Source: Aquisalinus luteolus (GTDB taxonomy: Bacteria; Pseudomonadota; Alphaproteobacteria; Caulobacterales; Parvularculaceae). From it: a stretch of DNA of 64,000 nucleotides. Both the position numbers and the translations under genes were made by a program. Below, one piece after another: positions 53,416-61,388 of the stretch. The notes beneath the pieces are model-generated. The model worked only from the letters and a program-made list of their open reading frames with translations. It did not search any database and was not told the origin of the DNA. Numbering within the stretch: position 1 is the first letter of the stretch; each line of letters starts with the position of its first letter. Location of the stretch: positions 558,001 to 622,000 of the forward strand of contig NZ_VCJR02000001.1 in the NCBI RefSeq assembly GCF_009712425.2. Direction: 5' to 3'.

Positions 53416-56400
53416 GTGAAAGAACTAGAACAGAAAAATCGTCTGCGCCGTACGGCGCTTATGGCGGGTGCATCCATGATAGTCATGGGCGCTTTCTCGC
53501 CGATGGCTATGGCCCAGGATGATGAAGCCGCCGATGATGATGTCATCGTCATTACCGGCATTCGTGGCGCTCTCGACCGCGCCATGGACGTCAAACGGAA
53601 TTCCAATGGCGTTGTCGATGCGATTTCCGCAGAAGACATCGGCAAGTTCCCGGATACCAACCTCGCGGAATCGCTGCAGCGCATTACCGGTGTTTCCATC
53701 AACCGTGTTAACGGCGAAGGCTCCGAGATTACAGTTCGCGGCTTCGGTCCGGGCTTCAACCTCGTAACCCTGAATGGCCGTACCCTGCCGACTGCAGAAG
53801 TTTCTGCAATCGGTCAGCGTGGTAACTATGGCGCTGGTGGCGGCCGGAACTTCGACTTCTCGAACCTCGCTTCGGAAGGCGTTTCGGCGCTTGAGGTCTA
53901 CAAGACCGGTCAATCCATTCTGCCGTCCGGCGGACTCGGTGCGACTGTAAACATTGCGACCCGTCGCCCGCTGGATACTCCGGGTGCGGAGGGCACTGTC
54001 GCCATCAAGGCGATGATGGACACGAGCAACGAGAATGGCGACGATATCACGCCGGAAATCTCGGGTCTCTATAGCTGGACGGACGATTCGGAACGCTTCG
54101 GCGTCTCGCTTTTCGGTGCCTATTCGCGTCGTGATTCCGGCGCGCCGACGATGCAGGTCAACGACTGGATCGTTCAGCGTTCCGAGGATGGCACGATCGG
54201 CTCCGGTTATGTGCGTGGTGACGGTTCTACGCAAATCACCAATGCACCAGCCGCTGGCCAGCTCTACGCGATTCCGCAGGACAGCCGTTATGACTTCTCT
54301 GACATCACGCGTGAGCGTATCAATGGTCAGGCTGTCGTTCAGTTCCGTCCGATGGATACGCTGACCCTGACGGGTGACTACACCTTCGCCCGTAACGAAT
54401 CGGACGAACAGCGCTATGAACAGACCAACTGGTTCGCAACGCCCTTCGATCAGATCATATTCGACAATGACGGTCCTGTCGCTACCGCCGTGTTCCTGCA
54501 AGAGAACAATGACGGTACCAAGGATATCGGCTTCGAGCAGACCTATCGTGCAACCAAGGACGAGCTGGACTCCCTCGGCTTCAACGCCGAGTGGGAAATC
54601 ACTGAGGGTGGTACTCTGGTTCTCGACGCGCACACGTCAACCGCCGAATCAGGTGGTAACGACCCGCTGGGGAACACGGCGACCTTCGTCGCTATCGGTG
54701 CTCCGGTCAATGTTCAGCACTCCGTCGATTTCCGCAGCGGCTATCCGATCCAGGACTACACGATCGATGATAGCGGCAAGGGCAACGGCAATGGCATGCT
54801 GGATGCCGGCGACCTCGGTTCGCAGGTTGGCCGTACCAGCGCCTCCAACATGAAGCACGAAGTCGACGAAATCGACCTGCGTTATGTATGGGAGTTCGAC
54901 AACAGCTCGCTGACTGTCGGTGGTAACTATCGCGACACGACGATGACGCGGAATACCCGTACGACCCAGCAGGACCTTGGTTCGTGGGGCTTTGCAAACC
55001 CGCAAGACGTCGAACAGTTCGCGCCGGGCGTCGTTGAATCCTACTGCCTGTCCTGCCTGTTTGATGACCTGCCGGTCGGCAAGGCGGAAACGGCATTCCG
55101 GGCCGATGCAACGGAGCTTTATCCGCTTCTGTCCGCTGCCTACTCGCAAAATTCACTGAACCCGTCGACCAGCTATGACGTCGTTGAAGAAACGATTGCG
55201 GCGCTGTTTGCCCAGTTCCAGATGGAAGGCGAGTTCCTTGGTCGTCCGGCACGCCTGAACGCCGGTATCCGCTACGAGGAAACGGAAGTTAATTCCGCAA
55301 CCGAACAGTCGGTGCCATCCGGCATTCTCTGGCTTGCTGACAACGACTTCCTCGTTCAGCAGTCTGGCGATCTGCAGGATGTCTCCGGTGAAGGTGAATA
55401 TGATCACCTGCTGCCGAATATCGACTTCCAGGTCGATGTGACCGAAAATCTCGTTGCCCGTGGTTCTTACTCCAAGACCATCGGCCGCGTCGGTTACGGC
55501 AGCCTGTTTGCATCGACCACGGCCAACGCTCCGAACCGTCCAACGGTTCTCGGTGGTCAGGTTACCGGTAGCTCGCAAAACCCGGGCCTTCTGCCGCTCG
55601 AATCCGACAACTTCGACCTGTCGCTTGAATATTACTATGGTGATACGAGCTACGTGTCTGTCGGTTACTTCGACAAGAATGTCCGTAACTTCATCGGTAC
55701 GGGCGTTGTAGACCGCAACCTGTTCGGTCTGCGCGACCAGACATCCGGCGCTGCCGGTACGCGTTCGGGCGATGCTCTGGACATCATCGGCGATCTTGGT
55801 GTCGATGCTTCCGAAGCTAACCTGTTCACGCTGGTTGCCCTGATCGACGCCAATGGCGGCAACCGCGCCGCCGCTCAGGCCGAGTTCGAGGCGAACCTCG
55901 TCAACGGTGCTCTACCGCAGAGCTATGTAGACCAGATCCTGACTGCCTACGATGTATCTCCCGCTTCGGATGATCCGCTCCTGACCTTTGCGGTCCAGCA
56001 GCCGATCAACAACCGCGAAGGCAACATCAATGGTTGGGAACTTGCCTGGCAGCACTTCTTCGGTGACACCGGCTTCGGCTTCGCCGCCAACTACACGATC
56101 GTGGACGGCGACGTCGATCTCGACCCGGCTTCGGATCCGAACGAGAACCAGTTCGCACTGGTCGGTCTGTCCGATACGGCCAACTTCACGGCGATTTACG
56201 AGAACTACGGCTTCTCGGCTCGTCTGGCCTATAACTGGCGTGATACCTTCCTGTCAGCGACCAACCAGACCGGTGACCGGTCCGGCGTCTATGTTGAGGA
56301 CTATGGCCAGTTCGACCTGAATGTAAGCTATGATGTGACGGACCAGTTTGTCGTTTCATTCGAGGCGATCAACATGACTGGTGAGGACCAGCGCACTTAT

Positions 56401-56478
56401 CACCGCGTACCGGAACAGTTCTACTACGGTTACGAATTGTCCCCGCGCTACAACATTGGTGCGCGCTACCGGTTCTAG
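53416..56478 (+). CDS. TonB-dependent receptor (Xanthomonas/Caulobacter type)
   Basis: The protein has 1020 residues. It has a signal peptide (about 1-34), a TonB box region DVIVITGIRGAL (about 42-53), a plug with AISAEDIGKFPDTNLAESLQRITGVSI and ITVRGFGPGFNLVTLNGRTLPTA, then a 22-strand barrel ending in Phe (YNIGARYRF). This wording of the plug is that of the TonB-Xanth-Caul group, often for carbohydrates. The start is GTG 53416 after AAGGGAGG; a longer frame upstream would put leader codons before the signal peptide. It leads the SapC/cupin/halogenase group. Confidence 0.95.
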   Translation: MKELEQKNRLRRTALMAGASMIVMGAFSPMAMAQDDEAADDDVIVITGIRGALDRAMDVKRNSNGVVDAISAEDIGKFPDTNLAESLQRITGVSINRVNGEGSEITVRGFGPGFNLVTLNGRTLPTAEVSAIGQRGNYGAGGGRNFDFSNLASEGVSALEVYKTGQSILPSGGLGATVNIATRRPLDTPGAEGTVAIKAMMDTSNENGDDITPEISGLYSWTDDSERFGVSLFGAYSRRDSGAPTMQVNDWIVQRSEDGTIGSGYVRGDGSTQITNAPAAGQLYAIPQDSRYDFSDITRERINGQAVVQFRPMDTLTLTGDYTFARNESDEQRYEQTNWFATPFDQIIFDNDGPVATAVFLQENNDGTKDIGFEQTYRATKDELDSLGFNAEWEITEGGTLVLDAHTSTAESGGNDPLGNTATFVAIGAPVNVQHSVDFRSGYPIQDYTIDDSGKGNGNGMLDAGDLGSQVGRTSASNMKHEVDEIDLRYVWEFDNSSLTVGGNYRDTTMTRNTRTTQQDLGSWGFANPQDVEQFAPGVVESYCLSCLFDDLPVGKAETAFRADATELYPLLSAAYSQNSLNPSTSYDVVEETIAALFAQFQMEGEFLGRPARLNAGIRYEETEVNSATEQSVPSGILWLADNDFLVQQSGDLQDVSGEGEYDHLLPNIDFQVDVTENLVARGSYSKTIGRVGYGSLFASTTANAPNRPTVLGGQVTGSSQNPGLLPLESDNFDLSLEYYYGDTSYVSVGYFDKNVRNFIGTGVVDRNLFGLRDQTSGAAGTRSGDALDIIGDLGVDASEANLFTLVALIDANGGNRAAAQAEFEANLVNGALPQSYVDQILTAYDVSPASDDPLLTFAVQQPINNREGNINGWELAWQHFFGDTGFGFAANYTIVDGDVDLDPASDPNENQFALVGLSDTANFTAIYENYGFSARLAYNWRDTFLSATNQTGDRSGVYVEDYGQFDLNVSYDVTDQFVVSFEAINMTGEDQRTYHRVPEQFYYGYELSPRYNIGARYRF

Positions 56479-56515
56479 TTCGGTTGCGAACAGGACTATC
56501 TACAAAGACGAGGGG

Positions 56516-56542
56516 AAGGCCGCTGTTCGCAGCGGCCTTTTT
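56516..56542 (+). terminator. Intrinsic terminator with UUCG tetraloop
   Basis: AAGGCCGCTG (56516-56525) pairs with CAGCGGCCTT (56530-56539) around TTCG, followed by a T-run to 56542. It follows the TonB receptor, so the SapC group may need readthrough or its own promoter. Confidence 0.93.
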
Positions 56543-56644
56543 CCTCGCCCATGGTTTTTCTCAGGGGCGCCTTGTGTCGCGGTTGAGAAGCTGGCCGGTT
56601 TGTTTCATCATGAGCAAACGGGCAAAATCATCAAAAGGGCTGGC

Positions 56645-57382
56645 ATGGCAAAGGAACTGCTGAACAATGTCGATCATCACGACCTGAAGATCCGCACGGG
56701 TCACGGGCCGCAATTCGGCGATAACGTCAACATGGTGATCACTTTCCCGACCGAGTTCGCCGATATGCAGCGCGAATACCCCATCCTTTTTCGCAAGGAT
56801 GCCAATGACGAATTGATCTGTGTTGCGCTTCTTGGTCTCGACAAGGGGGAAAACCTCTATCTCGACGGCGATGGCTGGCGTGCACGGTATATCCCGGCAA
56901 TCCAGCAGCGCGGGCCATTCCTGATCGGCTTTCAGGAACGCGAAATCGATGGCGAAGCCGTCCGGGAGGCGATGGTGCATGTCGACATGGATCATCCGCG
57001 CATCAGCCATGACGAGGGCGAGCCCGTCTTCCTGCCACAAGGGGGCAACTCACCCTTCCTTGAACGGATCAACAAGGTGTTGAACGTCATTCACCAGGGC
57101 GTCGAATTTACAAAGCCGATGTTCGAGGCGTTCGAGGAGGCAGGCCTGATCGAGCCCTGCAAGATAGAGATCAAGCTGTCAGACCGCGAACAATATAACC
57201 TGCAGGATTACTACCAGATCAACGAACAGAAGCTGGGCGATCTCCCTGGCGAGATGCTGGAAAAACTGAATCGCAGAGGCTTCCTTGCTGCTGCCTATAT
57301 GGTCACGGCATCGCTGGGCAATATGAGGCACCTGATCTATCTCAAGAATCGCAAGCGGGCTGCTGCAGAAAGCCCGGCCTAG
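56645..57382 (+). CDS. SapC family protein
   Basis: The protein has 245 residues matching the SapC family (PF07277-like). The pattern ADMQREYPILFRKD near residues 32-45, the LLGLDKGENLYLDGDGW segment and IPAIQQRGPFLIGF are family landmarks. The name comes from a Campylobacter S-layer locus, but in Caulobacterales-like genomes these genes recur beside TonB receptors, cupin-like and tryptophan halogenase-type genes. No signal peptide is seen, so it is probably cytoplasmic. The start uses AAAGGG upstream. Function unknown. Confidence 0.85.
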   Translation: MAKELLNNVDHHDLKIRTGHGPQFGDNVNMVITFPTEFADMQREYPILFRKDANDELICVALLGLDKGENLYLDGDGWRARYIPAIQQRGPFLIGFQEREIDGEAVREAMVHVDMDHPRISHDEGEPVFLPQGGNSPFLERINKVLNVIHQGVEFTKPMFEAFEEAGLIEPCKIEIKLSDREQYNLQDYYQINEQKLGDLPGEMLEKLNRRGFLAAAYMVTASLGNMRHLIYLKNRKRAAAESPA

Positions 57383-57402
57383 CCGTGCAGAGTTGAGGAT
57401 CG

Positions 57403-58434
57403 ATGGCCAATATCACGCGCAAGGTGAAGGAAGTCGAGGGAATTGACCCCCAGGCGATTCCGTATGACGCGCTGGTGGAGGCGGGAGAGCCGGTCATCCT
57501 GAAAGGTGTCGCCCAAGGCTGGCCGCTGGTGCGCGAAGGTTTGCAATCGCCACAGGCGGCGATGGACTATCTCCTGAAATTCTATCAGGGCCGGCCCGTC
57601 GTCGGATCAACCGGGGATGCCTCGATGAAGGGGCGGTTCTTCTACAACGAAGATGTGACCGGGCTGAACTTCCGGGCCACCCGCGTTCGGCTGGACGACT
57701 ATCTGAGCGGGATCCGCGATCATCTGGGGCAGGACGACGCGCCGCATTACTATATCGGCTCGACCGATCTCGATCTCTATCTGCCTAGCTTCCGCACAGA
57801 AAACGATCTTGTGCTGAACAATCAGATGTTTGAGCGTCATCCGCCACTCGCCAGCATCTGGATCGGCAATCGCACAATCGCCAGCGCCCATCATGACATG
57901 TCCTATAACCTCGCGTGTTGTGTCGCCGGTCGAAGGCGCTTCACCCTGTTCCCTCCGGAACAGGTCGACAATCTCTATCCCGGCCCGCTGGAGCCGACGC
58001 CGGGCGGGCAGGTCGTCAGCATGGTCGACTTCGATGAGCCCGATTACGAGCGCTATCCGCGCTTCCGGCAGGCTGAAGCGGCAGGCCAGGTCGCCGAGAT
58101 GGAGCCGGGGGACGTACTCTATTATCCGGCGCTATGGTGGCACCATGTAGAAGCGCTCGCCGACTTCAACATTCTCGTCAATTACTGGTGGAACATGACA
58201 CCAGCTTTCATGGATACGCCGCAAAACACGTTGCTGCACGGGCTGCTCAGCCTGCGTGATCGTCCGCAGGCAGAAAAAGACGCGTGGAAGGCGATGTTCG
58301 ACTATTATGTCTTCGGGCCTGCCGAGCGGGCGGGGGAGCATTTGCCGGCGCATGCCCGTGGGCCGCTGGGCCCGTTCGATGACATGCAGGCCCGCCGCCT
58401 CAGGGCATTCTTGCTGGGCAAGCTGAACCGCTGA
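57403..58434 (+). CDS. Cupin-like (JmjC-type) Fe(II)/2-oxoglutarate oxygenase-like protein
   Basis: The protein has 343 residues of the cupin_8/JmjC-like family. The metal motif is H163-x-D165 in ASAHHDMSYN, with the third ligand His 247 or 248 in WWHHVE; ALWWHHVEALADFNILVNYWW is typical. It would hydroxylate a protein or small molecule. It lies between SapC and the halogenase (20 and 14 bases), suggesting co-transcription. GAGGATCG precedes the ATG. Confidence 0.87.
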   Translation: MANITRKVKEVEGIDPQAIPYDALVEAGEPVILKGVAQGWPLVREGLQSPQAAMDYLLKFYQGRPVVGSTGDASMKGRFFYNEDVTGLNFRATRVRLDDYLSGIRDHLGQDDAPHYYIGSTDLDLYLPSFRTENDLVLNNQMFERHPPLASIWIGNRTIASAHHDMSYNLACCVAGRRRFTLFPPEQVDNLYPGPLEPTPGGQVVSMVDFDEPDYERYPRFRQAEAAGQVAEMEPGDVLYYPALWWHHVEALADFNILVNYWWNMTPAFMDTPQNTLLHGLLSLRDRPQAEKDAWKAMFDYYVFGPAERAGEHLPAHARGPLGPFDDMQARRLRAFLLGKLNR

Positions 58435-58448
58435 TTGGGGAGTAGATA

Positions 58449-59939
58449 GTGGCAGAGCAACGTGTAAAACGGGTCATTATCGCAGGCGGGGGCACTGCCG
58501 GGTGGATCGCCGCTGCCGCGCTTGCAAGGTCTCTCGGCCCGCTGCTTGAAATCACGCTGGTCGAGTCCGACGATATCGGCACGGTCGGCGTGGGTGAGGC
58601 AACGATCCCCACCCATCGCACCTTTCACAACTTTCTGGGCATCGACGAGCAGGAATTCATGAAGGCGACGCAGGCGACCTTCAAGCTCGCCATTGCGTTC
58701 GAGAACTGGGCCCGCGATGGCGACCGCTATATCCACTCCTTCGGTGAGGTAGGGCGAGGCACATGGGTTGCCGACTTCCACCATATCTGGCTGCAGGGAC
58801 GGGGCGAGGGTGTCGCGGAAGGTATCGGCGAATACTGTTTCGAGCTGAAAGCCGCCGAAGCAGGCAAGTTCTATACCTCCGACAAGGCACCGCTCAGCTA
58901 TGCCTATCATCTCGATGCCAGCCTCTACGCGAAATATCTGCGCAAGCTGGCAGAGGAAAAAGGCGCGACACGGATCGAAGGCAAGATCAAGAGCGTGGAG
59001 CGTGATGGGGATAGCGGTGATATCGCTGCCATTGTGCTGGAATCCGGCCAGCGCATAGAAGGTGATCTGTTCATCGACTGTACCGGCTTCCGCGCGCTCC
59101 TCATGGAGCAGACGCTGGAGACGGGCTATGAAGACTGGAGCCACTGGCTGTTTACCGACAGTGCTTTCGCCGTGCAGACGCAGGCGGTGCGCGATCCCAT
59201 TCCGTACACCCGCGCAATCGCCCATGATGCAGGCTGGCAATGGCGCATTCCGTTGCAGCACCGGGTCGGTAACGGCCTGATCTACTGCAGCGAAGATCTT
59301 GAAGCCGATGCCGCGCGCCAGCGCCTGCTTGATAATATTGAAGGCGAGACGATTACCGAGCCGCGCCTGATCCGCTACAAGACCGGTCGCCGTAACAAAG
59401 TATGGAACCGGAACTGCGTTGCGCTTGGACTATCTAGCGGCTTTCTCGAACCTCTGGAATCGACCAGCATCCACCTTATCCAGCTGGGCATCACCAAGCT
59501 GATACAGATGTTCCCCTTCGGCGGCATCACGCCGGGCTTGCGGGACCGCTATAATCGTCAGACACAGGATAATCTGGAGCATATCCGCGATTTCCTGATC
59601 CTGCATTACAAACTGACCGAGCGGGACGACAGCCCGTTCTGGCGGCGGTGCCGGGACATGGAGATACCCGATACGCTGAAGACTCGCATCGAGCTGTTCA
59701 GGGAGCAGGCCATGGTGTGGAAGGATCAGGACGATTTGTTCCAGATCGATTCATGGCTTCAGGTCATGCTTGGCCAGCGCCTCAGCCCGGCGGCGCACCA
59801 TCATATCGGGCGCCTGATGAGCCGCGATCAGCTAGGCAGGTCCCTGGCCAACATGAAAGGCCAGATCGCCGATGCGGTCGGCAAGTTACCGACCCATCGA
59901 CAGTTTATCGAGAAGTATTGCCCGGCACCGAAGCCCTAG
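58449..59939 (+). CDS. Tryptophan halogenase family flavoprotein
   Basis: The protein has 496 residues of the FAD-dependent halogenase family. The GxGxxG motif is AGGGTAGWIAAAAL (12-25), the catalytic Lys is K79 in ATFK, WQWRIP (263-268) is the halogenase WxWxIP box, and E337 in PLESTS matches the second active-site residue. All signatures for substrate halogenation are present. The start is GTG 58449 (GTGGCAGAGCAACG). The actual substrate is unknown; such genes are common beside TonB receptors without a natural-product cluster. Confidence 0.92.
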   Translation: MAEQRVKRVIIAGGGTAGWIAAAALARSLGPLLEITLVESDDIGTVGVGEATIPTHRTFHNFLGIDEQEFMKATQATFKLAIAFENWARDGDRYIHSFGEVGRGTWVADFHHIWLQGRGEGVAEGIGEYCFELKAAEAGKFYTSDKAPLSYAYHLDASLYAKYLRKLAEEKGATRIEGKIKSVERDGDSGDIAAIVLESGQRIEGDLFIDCTGFRALLMEQTLETGYEDWSHWLFTDSAFAVQTQAVRDPIPYTRAIAHDAGWQWRIPLQHRVGNGLIYCSEDLEADAARQRLLDNIEGETITEPRLIRYKTGRRNKVWNRNCVALGLSSGFLEPLESTSIHLIQLGITKLIQMFPFGGITPGLRDRYNRQTQDNLEHIRDFLILHYKLTERDDSPFWRRCRDMEIPDTLKTRIELFREQAMVWKDQDDLFQIDSWLQVMLGQRLSPAAHHHIGRLMSRDQLGRSLANMKGQIADAVGKLPTHRQFIEKYCPAPKP

Positions 59940-59951
59940 GCCGTAAGCCAG

Positions 59952-61370
59952 TTAGCCCTGCTCAGGCGCGCCTGCACCGCCAAGGGCGAGGTACAGCGCG
60001 ACCGCATTTGAAGCTCGTTCCTGCTGTGCAGCGATCAATGCCTGGCGGGCCTGATAGACTGTACGCTGTGCATCGAGGACGGAGAGATAGGAATCAATCC
60101 CTTCGCGAAGGCGCAGTTCAGACAGTTCCAGCGCCCGCTCATTGGCGTTGACGAAATTCTCCAGTGAGGCAATCCGCCGGTCGATCGTCTGCGACACGGC
60201 AAGGGCATCGGCGGTCTCCCGGAAGGCAGACTGGATCGCCTGCTCATACTGGGCGAGGGCGATATCACGCTGGGTCTTGGCGAGCCTGAGATTGGCCCGG
60301 TTTGCGCCACCGGAAAAGATCGGCACACTGACAGAAGGCGTAAAGCTCCACACTCCGGTGCCGTCGGTGAACAGGCCATCGAGCTCTGTCGAGGTATACC
60401 CTGCACTGCCGGTCAAGGTGATGCGTGGGAAGAAGGCGGCCCGCGCTGCACCGATATTGGCATTGGCCGCTTCCAGCGTGCGTTCGGCAGCCAGCACGTC
60501 GGGCCGGGTCAGCAACACGTCGGAGGAACGGGTAATGGCCAGGTCTGTACTGACTGGAGCTGGCAGCAGTTCGGCCTCGTCCATTACCGTTTCCGGCACG
60601 GGCGCGCCGGTCAGGAGGATGAGCGCATTGCGCGCCTGCGCGACCAGCGCCTCGTAGCGGGCGATATCGGCGCGGGAGGTCTCCACGCTGCCGAGCGCCC
60701 GGCGATAGTCAAGCTCGTTGGCGGCGCCGGCTTCGAACAGTTGTTGCGTCAACGCCAGCGATTCTTCCTGCGCGTCGGCGGTGTCGATGGCAAGAGCCAG
60801 CAGCCGCTCGTTAGTGGCGAGGCTGATCCAGGCATTTGCTACGGTGCCGATCAGGGTCAGCTCGGCATTGCGGCGGTTTTCTTCTGCGGCAAAATATTGC
60901 TGCAGCGCTTGCCGGTTGAGAGAGTTTACGCGTCCGAACAGGTCCAGCTCGTAGGCAGTGGTCGCCAGCTGGGCGGAGGCCTGGTCGACCTGCTGGAAGG
61001 CAACGGAGGGGTCTTGCGCAGATCCGCCTTCATCGAACACTTCGCGTTCCGTTGCGCTGGCGCTGGCAGAGATAGTCGGATAACGGGCCGCCCCTGTGAT
61101 GCCGTAGCGGGCACGGGCAGCCTGCACATTCAGCGTGGCAACGCGCAGGTCGCGATTGTTGACGAGTGCCGTCTCGATCACCTGTTGCAGGGCAGGATCG
61201 GTGAAGACACTGCGCCAGTCTGCACCAATGATGGCAACGCTGCCATCAACGTCACCGACGGGCAGGGCGACCGGCACCGGCGCATCGGGGCGCTCATAGT
61301 CCGGCGCCAGGGAGACACAGCCCGACAGGGCGATGGCGCTAACCGCGACAAGGGCAAGGATCTTTTTCAT
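59952..61370 (-). CDS. Efflux outer-membrane lipoprotein, NodT family
   Basis: The protein has 472 residues. It has a lipoprotein signal with lipobox IALSGC (C18), and SLAPDYERP directly after, the typical NodT start. Two helical repeat halves follow: SLALTQQLFEAGAANELDYRRALGSVETSRADIARYEALVAQARNAL and YEQAIQSAFRETADALA as landmarks. It is the channel of the adjacent RND pump, 18 bases downstream of the permease. Convergent with the halogenase gene (12 bp gap). Confidence 0.93.
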   Translation of the reverse strand: MKKILALVAVSAIALSGCVSLAPDYERPDAPVPVALPVGDVDGSVAIIGADWRSVFTDPALQQVIETALVNNRDLRVATLNVQAARARYGITGAARYPTISASASATEREVFDEGGSAQDPSVAFQQVDQASAQLATTAYELDLFGRVNSLNRQALQQYFAAEENRRNAELTLIGTVANAWISLATNERLLALAIDTADAQEESLALTQQLFEAGAANELDYRRALGSVETSRADIARYEALVAQARNALILLTGAPVPETVMDEAELLPAPVSTDLAITRSSDVLLTRPDVLAAERTLEAANANIGAARAAFFPRITLTGSAGYTSTELDGLFTDGTGVWSFTPSVSVPIFSGGANRANLRLAKTQRDIALAQYEQAIQSAFRETADALAVSQTIDRRIASLENFVNANERALELSELRLREGIDSYLSVLDAQRTVYQARQALIAAQQERASNAVALYLALGGAGAPEQG

Positions 61371-61388
61371 TACACGATATCCTTCAAA

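Noticed and set aside
58449-59939. Halogenase as part of an antibiotic gene cluster
   Set aside because: No NRPS, PKS, or other tailoring genes; TonB/SapC/cupin neighbourhood is a common non-cluster setting.
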